Source of the DNA: CALLPQ01 sp964479275
GTDB taxonomy: Bacteria; Pseudomonadota; Alphaproteobacteria; Caulobacterales; Parvularculaceae
NCBI GenBank assembly: GCA_964479275.1
Contig: CAYZLR010000038.1
Coordinates: forward strand, 1-31,396
DNA: 31,396 nucleotides
Reading direction: 5' to 3'
Shown: positions 8,437-16,193 of the stretch, in pieces
Numbering within the stretch: position 1 is the first letter of the stretch
Layout of the letters: each line of letters opens with the position of its first letter
The notes under the pieces: model-generated
Seen by the model: the letters and a program-made list of their open reading frames with translations, nothing else
Told to the model about the DNA's origin: nothing
Databases searched by the model: none
Made by a program: the position numbers and the translations under genes

Positions 8437-9081
8437 TCACCCCTCCCCCGTCATCTCCATTACGATCTTAGCCAGTCCAACTTGCCGGCGGCGTTTCAAT
8501 CTCTCTCCAAACAAAATGGAGCGCAATAATTCTTCAGATTCGGTCAATTCGTAATTGACGATCACATAATCATATTCCGCCCAATGGGACATTTCCGCAT
8601 CAGCTTTTGCCATACGCTTTTGCACAACATCTTCCGGATCTTGGGCTCTTGCCCGCAGACGCCGTTCCAATTCACTGCGCGAGGGCGGCAAAATAAAGAC
8701 TTTCACAACATCTTCCCCCGCAACCTCATCTAGTTGTTGCGCCCCTTGCCAATCAATATCAAAAAGTACGTCTTTACCCGAACGCAACGTATCTTCCACC
8801 AAAGATCTCGGGGTCCCATAGAGATGGCCAAAAACATTGGCCCATTCTAAAAATTCACCGTTGTCACGCATACGAATAAACTCTTCTTCGGAAACAAAGA
8901 AATAGTCTTGCCCATGCACCTCTCCGGGTCTGCGTTCTCTGGTTGTAGCGGAAATTGACAGAACAATCTCACCGTCTTTTTTCAGCAGTCTATCGGCAAG
9001 AGTAGTCTTGCCCGCACCAGAGGGGCTAGACAAAATAAACATCAATCCACGTCGTGCAACTTTCAGGTCTCCGCCAAGCAT
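8437..9081 (-). CDS. gmk: Guanylate kinase
   Basis: This cytoplasmic guanylate kinase (214 residues) phosphorylates GMP to GDP with ATP. The P-loop SPSGAGKTT is at 19-27, and the GMP-binding segment TTRERRPGEVHGQDYFFV follows at about 45-62. The lid and LID-proximal region RRLRARAQDPEDVVQKRM is also present. The start at 9081 has a strong AGGAAAAGG site immediately upstream. A shorter start at the second methionine (M14) would remove only a non-conserved leader. It lies 9 bp after yicC and is the last gene of the mltG-yicC-gmk run, an arrangement common in Alphaproteobacteria. Confidence 0.96.
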   Translation of the reverse strand: MLGGDLKVARRGLMFILSSPSGAGKTTLADRLLKKDGEIVLSISATTRERRPGEVHGQDYFFVSEEEFIRMRDNGEFLEWANVFGHLYGTPRSLVEDTLRSGKDVLFDIDWQGAQQLDEVAGEDVVKVFILPPSRSELERRLRARAQDPEDVVQKRMAKADAEMSHWAEYDYVIVNYELTESEELLRSILFGERLKRRRQVGLAKIVMEMTGEG

Positions 9082-9090
9082 TACCTTTTC

Positions 9091-10008
9091 CTATTCAAGA
9101 TTTTGAATTTGTTCACGCATCTGATCGATGGTGGTTTTTAACGCAAGTCCGATATTTTTTAAATCTATTGTTGCTACCTTGGAACACAGAGTATTTGCCT
9201 CTCGGTTGAACTCTTGTATCAGAAAGTCAAACTTTCTGCCCACCGGTCCTGCAGTCGCTAGCAGTTCATGTGCCGCGCAAATATGTGCATCAAGGCGGTC
9301 CAGCTCCTCACAAATATCACTTTTAACAGCCAAGATTGCCACCTCTTGAGCCAGCCTTTCCTCGCTTAGTTCAATGTCTTGCAGCAGATCATTCAGTTGA
9401 TTTCTCATCTTCTCTTGCAAATGTTCGCCCAGATTTTCACTCAGTATTCGCGCTTGTCCGGCCAGACTTTCTGCTGTCTTGAGCTGCTGATTAAGAACAG
9501 AGATCAAGGCTTTGCCTTCCGCCTGACGGGCTAAAATTAACCCCTTCATGGCCTCGTCAAAACTACTGATAAGCTGATCAAATAATAATTTGCGCTCATC
9601 ATCGTTTAAACTGTCTTCGCGAATTTCCACTACCCCGCGCAAGCCTAAAATACCCTCGGCGCTCGCCATAGCAACTTCGATTCCCGCTTCAACAGCTGCC
9701 TTCTGGCACTGTTTGATCATTGCGAGTGCGTCACCAAGAGCCGCTTCATTCACATGCAAACGGCTCGCACCACCAGAATGAGTTAAGGTTAAATTCATAT
9801 TGACCGAACCACGCGCCAAACATTCAGTCACGATTTTTCGGACTTGCAAGTCCAAATCCTCAAAACCATGAGGTAAACGAGAGCGGAGTTCAAGCCCCCG
9901 ACCATTGACGGACCGTAATTCCCATGCCCATTGAAAATCATAATAATGCCCATCAACACGGCAAAATCCCGTCATGCTTGAAATCATCGAGGGTATATGA
10001 TTTGTCAT
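9091..10008 (-). CDS. yicC: YicC/YloC family endoribonuclease
   Basis: This 305-residue YicC-family protein has the conserved N-terminal SSMTGFCR, RSVNGRGLELRSRLP, and a C-terminal domain with ELDRLDAH and GRKFDFLIQEFNREANT near residues 255-285. YicC/YloC proteins are known as endoribonucleases involved in RNA turnover and stationary-phase physiology. The start is not certain: ATG 10008 gives seven extra residues before MISSMTGF (ATG 9987), and neither has a clear ribosome binding site. Translation may be coupled to mltG, whose stop is 8 bp upstream. It is the middle gene of the mltG-yicC-gmk operon. Confidence 0.95.
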   Translation of the reverse strand: MTNHIPSMISSMTGFCRVDGHYYDFQWAWELRSVNGRGLELRSRLPHGFEDLDLQVRKIVTECLARGSVNMNLTLTHSGGASRLHVNEAALGDALAMIKQCQKAAVEAGIEVAMASAEGILGLRGVVEIREDSLNDDERKLLFDQLISSFDEAMKGLILARQAEGKALISVLNQQLKTAESLAGQARILSENLGEHLQEKMRNQLNDLLQDIELSEERLAQEVAILAVKSDICEELDRLDAHICAAHELLATAGPVGRKFDFLIQEFNREANTLCSKVATIDLKNIGLALKTTIDQMREQIQNLE

Positions 10009-10016
10009 GTTTTTAG

Positions 10017-11126
10017 TTATCGTCTTTGCCGTTCAATTGCACGCCATTTCGAAACATTTTTATTGTGTTGGCGCAAAGTTTTGGCAAAAGCATGACCACC
10101 AGAGCCATCAGCCACAAAAAACAAATCGTCTGTTTGCGCCGGATTCAAAACAGCCTCAATTGAAGCTCGCCCCGGATTGCAAATGGGTGTAGGCGGTAGC
10201 CCCCTAATCACATATGTATTGTAAGCCGTTTCACTTCGAATTTCACTCACGCGCAAGCCGCGCCCCAGCGGCTCCCCCCCGGTCAAACCATATATGATTG
10301 TAGGATCACTCTCCAAGCGCATCTTCTTGCGCAGCCGATTAACGAAAACAGAAGCAATGCGGTTGCGCTCTCCCGCTACACCGGTTTCCTTCTCCACGAT
10401 GGAAGCCAAGATTAAAGCTTCACGAGGAGAGCCCAAAGGCAGATCAACCATTCGTCCCTCCCATAATTCTTCCAACACATTATCTTGTGCATTGGCCATT
10501 CGTTTGATTAAAGCATCGCGGCTTTCTCCCCGTGTAAACCCATAGGTCTCTGGCAATAAACTGCCCTCACGCGGCTCCAACGAAATTTCACCGGTCAATA
10601 CGTCATCATTCTTGATAATGTCCAAAATCTGCTTTGTGGTTCGCCCTTCAGGAACAGTCACAAAATGCAAAATTGAGTTGCCTTCAACAAGCAGATCGAT
10701 GACTTCAAATATATTTAAGCCCGGCTCGAACCGATATTCACCAGCTTTCAATTTATTGCCGGCTTTGCGCCAACGCACTGCCGCATTAAACAAATCAGCA
10801 TTGCGAATGATATTATTCTCAACCAATAAATGCGCGATCTGTGTCACGGAGCTGCCATTTTCTAGTAAAACCACTTGCTCTTTTGCTAAGGGACCCTCAC
10901 GCTGAATTTCTTGATAAGCAAAATACCCACCAGCCCCTATTGCCAAAGCGGCTAGCAAAAATAAACCGACAAAGAATAAAATCAGTCCTTTGACTACACC
11001 GCCGCGTTCGCCGTCCCGGCCCTTATCTTGCAGCCCACACCTGTATCGCCGCGTAACTTTGCGATCTCTCATGGAAGGGCCTTCGATTTTGACTGCCCTG
11101 CCGTTCATGGAAATTTTAGTCTTCAT
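10017..11126 (-). CDS. mltG: Endolytic murein transglycosylase MltG
   Basis: This inner-membrane lytic transglycosylase (369 residues) cuts nascent glycan strands and is thought to set their length. A basic cytoplasmic stretch of about 45 residues precedes one membrane helix (about 46-70). A LysM-like subdomain follows, and then the YceG catalytic domain with ASIVEKETG, where E245 is the expected catalytic glutamate, plus SDPTIIYG and PPTPICNPG. The 45-residue leader is longer than usual. An internal ATG at codon 19, preceded by AAGG at 7 bases, would give a more typical length. The gene heads the mltG-yicC-gmk operon and diverges from ccrM. In many relatives it follows acpP-fabF, which are absent here. 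Confidence 0.95.
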   Translation of the reverse strand: MKTKISMNGRAVKIEGPSMRDRKVTRRYRCGLQDKGRDGERGGVVKGLILFFVGLFLLAALAIGAGGYFAYQEIQREGPLAKEQVVLLENGSSVTQIAHLLVENNIIRNADLFNAAVRWRKAGNKLKAGEYRFEPGLNIFEVIDLLVEGNSILHFVTVPEGRTTKQILDIIKNDDVLTGEISLEPREGSLLPETYGFTRGESRDALIKRMANAQDNVLEELWEGRMVDLPLGSPREALILASIVEKETGVAGERNRIASVFVNRLRKKMRLESDPTIIYGLTGGEPLGRGLRVSEIRSETAYNTYVIRGLPPTPICNPGRASIEAVLNPAQTDDLFFVADGSGGHAFAKTLRQHNKNVSKWRAIERQRR

Positions 11127-11512
11127 ACTCTATCAATTTGCCCCAGCATTTTGATCACTTCATAAATTGAAGATGTAAGATATCGCGGTTTTTCGCGTCT
11201 GTCTCCCCCGAGAATAAACCTAGATCGGAAAATAGAGTGTCATTTTGACTCACGGCTTTCACCTCGCCGTTAACCCTTTGTTAAGTATGTGTTTTTCTTT
11301 GGTGATTTGCCCCTCTTTTACACTCTTTTCTCTTGACGTGCGAATCGCGGTGACTCACACTCGCGCAATACATGAAGCGCAGGGCGTAGGCGTTATGGGA
11401 ATTTCACCGTTTCATAAATTTCCGATGTCACAGACTCGATCAGCAAAGCGTCAAAGCGCCGGCGTTTCATGACCAACATTAAGTTAAAACGCGTAAGAAG
11501 GTATTCACCATC
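11127..11512. promoter_or_regulatory. Divergent mltG/ccrM control region with four GANTC sites
   Basis: This 386-bp region between divergent mltG and ccrM holds four GANTC sites: GACTC 11247-11251, GAATC 11342-11346, GACTC 11352-11356 and GACTC 11433-11437. The middle pair starts 10 bp apart, one helical turn. GANTC is the CcrM target. In Caulobacter the ccrM leader carries such sites and transcription depends on their methylation state. A CtrA-type box lies in the same region and is listed separately. The ccrM ribosome binding site AGAAGG is at 11496-11501. Reading frames inside this region have no recognisable product. Confidence 0.6.
11270..11284. promoter_or_regulatory. Putative CtrA-binding site
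   Basis: TTAA (11270-11273), seven bases, then TTAA (11281-11284): an exact match to the CtrA consensus TTAA-N7-TTAA. It lies 228 bp before the ccrM ATG and 143 bp before the mltG ATG. CtrA activates ccrM in Caulobacter, so the position is biologically sensible. The sequence shows only the motif, not binding. A clear matching -10 element was not found. Confidence 0.6.
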
Positions 11513-12748
11513 ATGGCCATTAAATCGAAAAAATCACAAGGTTCGAATACTCAATCCAACAATCTTCCAAGGAACACCATCCTTGAAGGCGATTGTATAT
11601 CTCATATGCGCGCTCTACCCGATAACAGCGTCGATCTTATTTTTGCTGATCCGCCCTACAATCTACAATTAGGTGGTGACTTAACCCGCCCCGATAATAG
11701 CACTGTTAATGGCGTTGACGATGACTGGGATAAGTTCGCATCATTTGAATCTTATGATAATTTTACCAATGATTGGTTGGCTCAAGCCCATAGGATATTG
11801 AAACCCGATGGCGCAATTTGGGTCATTGGCTCTTATCATAACATCTTCCGTGTAGGAACAGCAATACAGAACTTAGGATTTTGGATTCTCAATGATGTGA
11901 TTTGGCGCAAAACAAATCCGATGCCCAATTTCAGAGGCACTCGCCTGACCAACGCGCACGAAACCATGATCTGGGCTTCCAAATCTCAAAATTCAAAATA
12001 TACCTTTAATTATAATGCACTCAAAACCAGTAATGATGATTTACAAATGCGCTCCGATTGGGAAATGCCGATTTGCACAGGCGGCGAGAGACTTAAGGGG
12101 GCAGACGGCGGCAAAACCCACCCCACACAAAAACCGGAAAGTCTGCTCTACCGTATTTTAATTGGCTCTAGTAATCCGGGGGATGTTATTCTTGATCCAT
12201 TTTTCGGTACAGGAACTACGGGTGCGGCAGCAAAACTGCTTGGCCGTGATTTTATTGGCATTGAACGTGACCCGGATTATATCGCGGTTGCAAAAAAGCG
12301 TATCAATCGCATTAAACCGCTGGAGAGCGAAGATTTAATCACCACGCCTTCACGCCGGGCGGCCCCCAGAGTTCCTTTTGGTACAGTTGTTGAACGGGGA
12401 CTTTTACGTCCGGGTACCAATTTGTATACAAAAAATAAGAAAATTCAGGCCCGTGTTAAAGCCGATGGTTCCCTATCATTAAAAGGCAAGGATGGATGCA
12501 CGTTTCAAGGGTCGATTCACAAAGTCGGTGCTCATGCCCAGAATGCAGAAAGTTGCAACGGCTGGACTTATTGGCATTTTGAAGAACGCACAGGATTGAA
12601 GCCTATTGACTTTTTACGAGATAAAATTCGCAATGCGCCATCATCTTCAACCGCCCGGACAGGCACTAAAGTAAAGAAAAATCGCACGAGTTTATCCACA
12701 AATGCGACGGGGAACTCAAAAAAAATAAATACGAAAAAACGCGCTTAA
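11513..12748 (+). CDS. ccrM: Cell-cycle DNA adenine methyltransferase CcrM (GANTC)
   Basis: This beta-class N6-adenine methyltransferase (411 residues) is expected to methylate the A of GANTC on newly replicated DNA. The catalytic DPPYN is at 46-50 and the SAM-binding DPFFGTGTTG at 228-237, the order of the beta class. WRKTNPMPNFRGTRL and TQKPESLLYRI are typical CcrM stretches. A C-terminal RAMA-type domain at about 285-375 (VPFGTVVERGLLRPG, CNGWTYWHFE) is needed for DNA recognition in CcrM. Beyond it is a 36-residue Ser/Thr/Lys-rich basic tail not present in the 358-residue Caulobacter enzyme. The start is the ATG 11 bases after AGAAGG. It has no restriction partner nearby, as expected of an orphan regulatory methylase. 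Confidence 0.95.
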   Translation: MAIKSKKSQGSNTQSNNLPRNTILEGDCISHMRALPDNSVDLIFADPPYNLQLGGDLTRPDNSTVNGVDDDWDKFASFESYDNFTNDWLAQAHRILKPDGAIWVIGSYHNIFRVGTAIQNLGFWILNDVIWRKTNPMPNFRGTRLTNAHETMIWASKSQNSKYTFNYNALKTSNDDLQMRSDWEMPICTGGERLKGADGGKTHPTQKPESLLYRILIGSSNPGDVILDPFFGTGTTGAAAKLLGRDFIGIERDPDYIAVAKKRINRIKPLESEDLITTPSRRAAPRVPFGTVVERGLLRPGTNLYTKNKKIQARVKADGSLSLKGKDGCTFQGSIHKVGAHAQNAESCNGWTYWHFEERTGLKPIDFLRDKIRNAPSSSTARTGTKVKKNRTSLSTNATGNSKKINTKKRA

Positions 12749-12989
12749 AACATTTTGCATATCTGTGGGAACCGGTTGAACTGCAATAAATGCGAAAAAA
12801 GAAAGACCTAAAACACCTCAGCGGCTCAATTTGAAATGGGGGTGCCTTCCCTCCCTTTCCGCATTTGCTCAACCGATAGCCACATGATCTGGAAATGTTT
12901 TCAGTCGTTATAAGTCCAATTTAAAAACTATACTTTTGCTGCGTGCAAAAGGCTTTTTCGCCAGACAAAAGCTAGTTTTGAATCGGGCT

Positions 12990-13499
12990 CTAAGAGACTT
13001 GGGCTGTACGGAGCAAATGATCTATATAAATTGCTGCATCACGAATATCAAAAACAAATGAAAACAAGATAACAACCGTCATCAGACCGGTCCAAACCCC
13101 ATAAACTGAACGTTCTTTTAAAAATGTCCGCCTGCGCAAAAGAACAATCAAACCCGGCGTCCAGAATATGAGATGAATGAGAGCGATAAATCCGGAAAGA
13201 GGCACAACGCCCAAGGGCCCCGTTAATATACCAAGCGCGACAAACCCCAGAATTAATCCCCCCACGACCCAACGCGCTTCATATCGCTTCCACACAAACA
13301 ATAACCCGGCAGCAAAAGTCGCTAACATGATCATGATCCAGGCCATGACCCAACGCGGTGAATTCGCCTGCCCCTCACTATCAAAAATTTCCAACGCCCC
13401 ATTGCCATGCGCCATATCTTGCGCTGTTGCGCCCATGGCTATGACTATCATAGCGAAACCGGCAGTCAGCAACACGCGAAATTTAGAATATGAAACCAT
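12990..13499 (-). CDS. Hypothetical membrane protein with signal peptide
   Basis: This 169-residue protein is not recognised by family. Residues 1-26 look like a cleavable signal peptide ending ATAQ. A short polar region with Met and His (QDMAHGNG) follows, then four hydrophobic helices at about 51-69, 77-97, 100-122 and 138-158. The gene lies 22 bp downstream of the DUF2306 gene on the same strand, and the two are likely co-transcribed. The C-terminal part resembles the general style of small multi-helix membrane proteins found beside DUF2306, but no function can be assigned. Confidence 0.6.
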   Translation of the reverse strand: MVSYSKFRVLLTAGFAMIVIAMGATAQDMAHGNGALEIFDSEGQANSPRWVMAWIMIMLATFAAGLLFVWKRYEARWVVGGLILGFVALGILTGPLGVVPLSGFIALIHLIFWTPGLIVLLRRRTFLKERSVYGVWTGLMTVVILFSFVFDIRDAAIYIDHLLRTAQVS

Positions 13500-13521
13500 A
13501 AGACCTTCTCTTCAAAACTCT

Positions 13522-13923
13522 TCATCCAGCAAAAAACATGTTGAACATAACACGTCCAGGCATAAAAGACAGCAAACCGGCAATCAAAAGCGCGCCAACA
13601 TAAAGACCGATCATCGCATTACGATGCGCCTTTATATTCTCGCGACGCGACGCAACTAAGGCCCGAGGCACCGTGAATAACGTTAAGGGTATAAACAGAT
13701 GTATGAAGGAAAATCTCGCGCCCATAAAGCTCGGGATGAAGAAGGCAATGATTGCTGTAGAAACCATAAGCGCCATAAAGACGCCACCATTGATACGATG
13801 GATTGCCGTTCCCTTCGGTAATATCATTTGTACTGTTCCCAGGAAGAAGGCGGGAACAACAGTATACACGTGCAACTGAATTGCCAATGACGCACTCAAT
13901 AGTGGCTCAAGATTAATGGCCAT
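13522..13923 (-). CDS. DUF2306 family membrane protein
   Basis: This 133-residue protein has four hydrophobic segments and the features of DUF2306 proteins: HRINGGVFMALM in the first half, SFIHLFIPLTL, and KAHRNAMIGLYVGALLIAGLLSF with its conserved histidine, ending in MPGRVMFNMFF. The biochemical role of the family is not known. The start is supported by a strong GGGAGGA site a few bases upstream. A TATAAT hexamer (13960-13965, minus strand) lies about 37 bp before the start, but no good -35 goes with it. It forms a probable two-gene unit with the membrane protein downstream. Confidence 0.72.
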   Translation of the reverse strand: MAINLEPLLSASLAIQLHVYTVVPAFFLGTVQMILPKGTAIHRINGGVFMALMVSTAIIAFFIPSFMGARFSFIHLFIPLTLFTVPRALVASRRENIKAHRNAMIGLYVGALLIAGLLSFMPGRVMFNMFFAG

Positions 13924-14124
13924 ACAATCCTCCCTCAGACTAATATGACTGTATATGTAATTATACCGGCTGTCACGCTAACTACTTTCAGGTACACAAG
14001 TCACTTTCTTTGCGCGTTTCTATTGTAAGCATTAATGAGCTTTTGCTCGCGCTATCACCAGCGTATGAATTCAAAAAAATTTAAGTGAAATGCTCCATCC
14101 GTACTTTTAAGAATTTGCCCCCAT

Positions 14125-14271
14125 TCAAGAATCCTTTTTCGGAGGTAAAGGAGATGGCCTTGGTGTTTTGGATCCCCCAGTCAATGGTTTACCCGTCTTA
14201 GGCATACCTCTTGTAGCGGGGTCCTTCGGTTTTCCCAAAGGCACAACACGACCATCTTCAAACTTCGTCAT
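14125..14271 (-). CDS. Small proline/lysine-rich protein, 48 aa
   Basis: This small ORF starts MTKFEDGRVVPLGKP and ends PLPPKKDS. Ten of its 48 residues are proline, with many Lys, Gly, Thr and Ser; it has no hydrophobic helix and is probably disordered. The best evidence that it is real is a GGAGGAG Shine-Dalgarno (14279-14285) exactly 7 bases before the ATG. The start also overlaps the last 14 bp of the DUF6338-like gene, which suggests translational coupling. The family is not recognised. An accessory or partner role for the upstream membrane protein is inferred from position only. Confidence 0.6.
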   Translation of the reverse strand: MTKFEDGRVVPLGKPKDPATRGMPKTGKPLTGGSKTPRPSPLPPKKDS

Positions 14272-14866
14272 TTTCACTCTCCTCCTTATGTAATTCCACA
14301 AACTTAATATGATCCACTGATATTATCAGTTGGTTTTCCTCAATCAATGGGGTTGGTTCACTCTCGCCTATCCAGGATGTCTTGTGCAAAATAAAATGTC
14401 CTTTACCATCCACAGAAGGCCATTCTAACAATTGTCCCATAAGAACTCTTTCGTCCTTTAGGTACAAGCTAATGAAACCTTGATGGTCTATAAAAGTGCC
14501 ATACCATTCGGAAGGGTAACTCGTTTCGACCGTTAAATTAAATTTACGAAAATATTTGTGTGGAATATCCTTGTTAGCTGAAAATGCAAAAACTATCCCT
14601 AAGATTAATGCTACAATAAAATCTAATACTAATTTAACTTCGGTATTCCATTGACCTAAAACAAATAATTGTCCCAATAGCAGAAATAGTTTTTCCAAAA
14701 ACAAAACAACAAAAGAAATAACCGCTAAATATAATAGCGCACAAATTACCATCTCAAACTGAGTAGGCTTCGGAAACTTAGTCAAAGACTGGAATATCAC
14801 AGCAGCTATGAACCCAGGTAATAAATGCCTGAGTGCTACAATAAACTCACTAGAAAACCCTTCCAT
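14258..14866 (-). CDS. DUF6338-like membrane protein
   Basis: This 202-residue protein looks like DUF6338. It has an N-terminal MEGFSSEFIVALRHLLPGF leading into helix 1 (8-28), then KFPKPTQFEM, a long hydrophobic region (38-72) and a third helix (80-97). A C-terminal soluble domain (about 105-202) begins FRKFNLTVETSYPSEW and includes KGHFILHKTSWIGE. The family has no established function. The start codon lies 3 bp after the nrdB stop with GGAG overlapping the end of nrdB, so its translation is probably coupled to nrdB. The sequence is noticeably A/T-richer than nrdB, suggesting later insertion into the nrdB transcript. A 48-codon ORF overlaps its 3' end. The family call is from memory of the N-terminal pattern. 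Confidence 0.7.
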   Translation of the reverse strand: MEGFSSEFIVALRHLLPGFIAAVIFQSLTKFPKPTQFEMVICALLYLAVISFVVLFLEKLFLLLGQLFVLGQWNTEVKLVLDFIVALILGIVFAFSANKDIPHKYFRKFNLTVETSYPSEWYGTFIDHQGFISLYLKDERVLMGQLLEWPSVDGKGHFILHKTSWIGESEPTPLIEENQLIISVDHIKFVELHKEESENDEV

Positions 14867-14869
14867 TCC

Positions 14870-15919
14870 CTACTCCGCAGCGAATGTTTGACGCTCCTTC
14901 CACTGATCGAATTGGTTCCAAACGCCTTCAGCGCCATGCCATTCGCCTTTGGTTGCGCCTTTTGAATATTCTGTGGCGCGGGCCTCGAAGAAGTTAGCGT
15001 GCTCAACGCCGTTTAAGATTTCTGTGAGCCATGGCAATGGATGTTTTTCAATGCCATAGACTTTTGGCAAGTCTAATTGGCCGAGGCGCCAGTCCGCGAT
15101 ATAGCGAATATATTGCTTGATATCATCCGGGGTCATGCCATCAACCGGCCCCATCTCAAACGCCAGATCAATAAACTTGTCTTCCAACCCAACAACGGTT
15201 TTACAACAATCAACAATGTCATCGGCTACCGCTTTGGTTACACAGCCGGTTTCTCGCGCAAAAGCATGATAGAGTTTAATCATCCCCTCACAATGCAGAC
15301 TCTCATCGCGGATTGACCAGGTCACAATCTGGCCCATCCCCTTCATTTTGTTTTGCCGCGGGAAATTCATCAACATGGCGAAGGAGGCAAAAAGTTGGAG
15401 CCCTTCGGTGAAACCGCCAAACATGGCAACCGTGCGCGCAATATCAGCCTCAGTCTCAACGCCGAACTCTTGCATATAATTATGCTTGTCCGCCATTGCT
15501 TCATATTCCAAAAACGCGGAAAACTCAGATTCGGGCATACCGATGGTTTCCAGCAATAAAGCATAGGCGGCAATGTGGATGGTCTCGATATTTGAGAACG
15601 CAGAGAGCATCATCTTGACCTCAACCGGCTTAAACACCCGCGAGTAACGCTCCATGTAATTATCATTCACCTCAATATCTGATTGCGTGAAAAACCGAAA
15701 AATCTGCGTGAGAAGATTACGCTCTGAATCGGTGAGAGTGTTTGCCCAATCCTTGCAATCTTCACCAAGTGGCACCTCTTCCGGCATCCAATGGACCTGT
15801 TGCTGACGCTTCCAGAAATCGTGCGCCCACGGGTAGCGAAAAGGTTTATAACTATGGGAGGGTGTCATTAAGCCCGGTAAAGTTGCGCCGTTCAGTAATT
15901 TCGCTGGCTCTAGTGGCAT
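14870..15919 (-). CDS. nrdB: Ribonucleoside-diphosphate reductase subunit beta (class Ia)
   Basis: This is the small radical-bearing subunit of aerobic ribonucleotide reductase (349 residues). All di-iron ligands can be matched to E. coli R2 by spacing: D81, E112, H115, E172, E206 and H209. The radical tyrosine is Y119 in ETIHIAAY. It works with NrdA, which is not in this window, to make dNTPs in the cytoplasm. The C-terminal residues normally dock on NrdA. Two NrdR-box-like palindromes lie 38 and 79 bp upstream of the start. Two further genes follow with no room for a separate promoter. Confidence 0.97.
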   Translation of the reverse strand: MPLEPAKLLNGATLPGLMTPSHSYKPFRYPWAHDFWKRQQQVHWMPEEVPLGEDCKDWANTLTDSERNLLTQIFRFFTQSDIEVNDNYMERYSRVFKPVEVKMMLSAFSNIETIHIAAYALLLETIGMPESEFSAFLEYEAMADKHNYMQEFGVETEADIARTVAMFGGFTEGLQLFASFAMLMNFPRQNKMKGMGQIVTWSIRDESLHCEGMIKLYHAFARETGCVTKAVADDIVDCCKTVVGLEDKFIDLAFEMGPVDGMTPDDIKQYIRYIADWRLGQLDLPKVYGIEKHPLPWLTEILNGVEHANFFEARATEYSKGATKGEWHGAEGVWNQFDQWKERQTFAAE

Positions 15920-15956
15920 CTCAATTCCTCATGAAAAACAGGGCTTTAAAGAGCCC

Positions 15957-16013
15957 AACTTATATGTTGTGGTTTTAAATCGTATAACCCCCTCAAAACA
16001 CAACATGTTGCGA
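15957..16013 (-). promoter_or_regulatory. nrdB: Putative tandem NrdR boxes upstream of nrdB
   Basis: There are two imperfect matches to the 16-bp NrdR box ACACWATATATWGTGT: 15957-15972 (11 of 16) and 15998-16013 (12 of 16; core ACACAACATGTTG). Their starts are 41 bp apart, about four helical turns, fitting the same-face spacing of paired NrdR boxes. A TATAC element lies between them on the nrdB strand. NrdR represses ribonucleotide reductase genes when dATP is high. This is inferred from motif and location; binding is not shown. Confidence 0.5.
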
Positions 16014-16193
16014 TTGATCAGGTTTTTTTCAAATCATAAATGAGGGTGATTATCGATAGAATGCAAGGACGAATGATCATTTTTGGAAAAAGAATCACTA
16101 ATCTCTATTTCTGTTTGCACAAAATGGCCTCATCCCCATGTTTTGCGGCCAAGGCTAAAGCAAGTGAATCTCAATTTGCAACGAGAAATTGCC

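Noticed and set aside
11245..11472. 75-codon plus-strand frame in the mltG-ccrM region
   Set aside because: No family resemblance and no ribosome binding site; it overlaps regulatory motifs and ends before ccrM. Better read as leader sequence.
13960..13965. TATAAT before the DUF2306 gene as a full promoter
   Set aside because: The -10 is perfect but no acceptable -35 or extended -10 is seen, so it is mentioned only in the gene entry.
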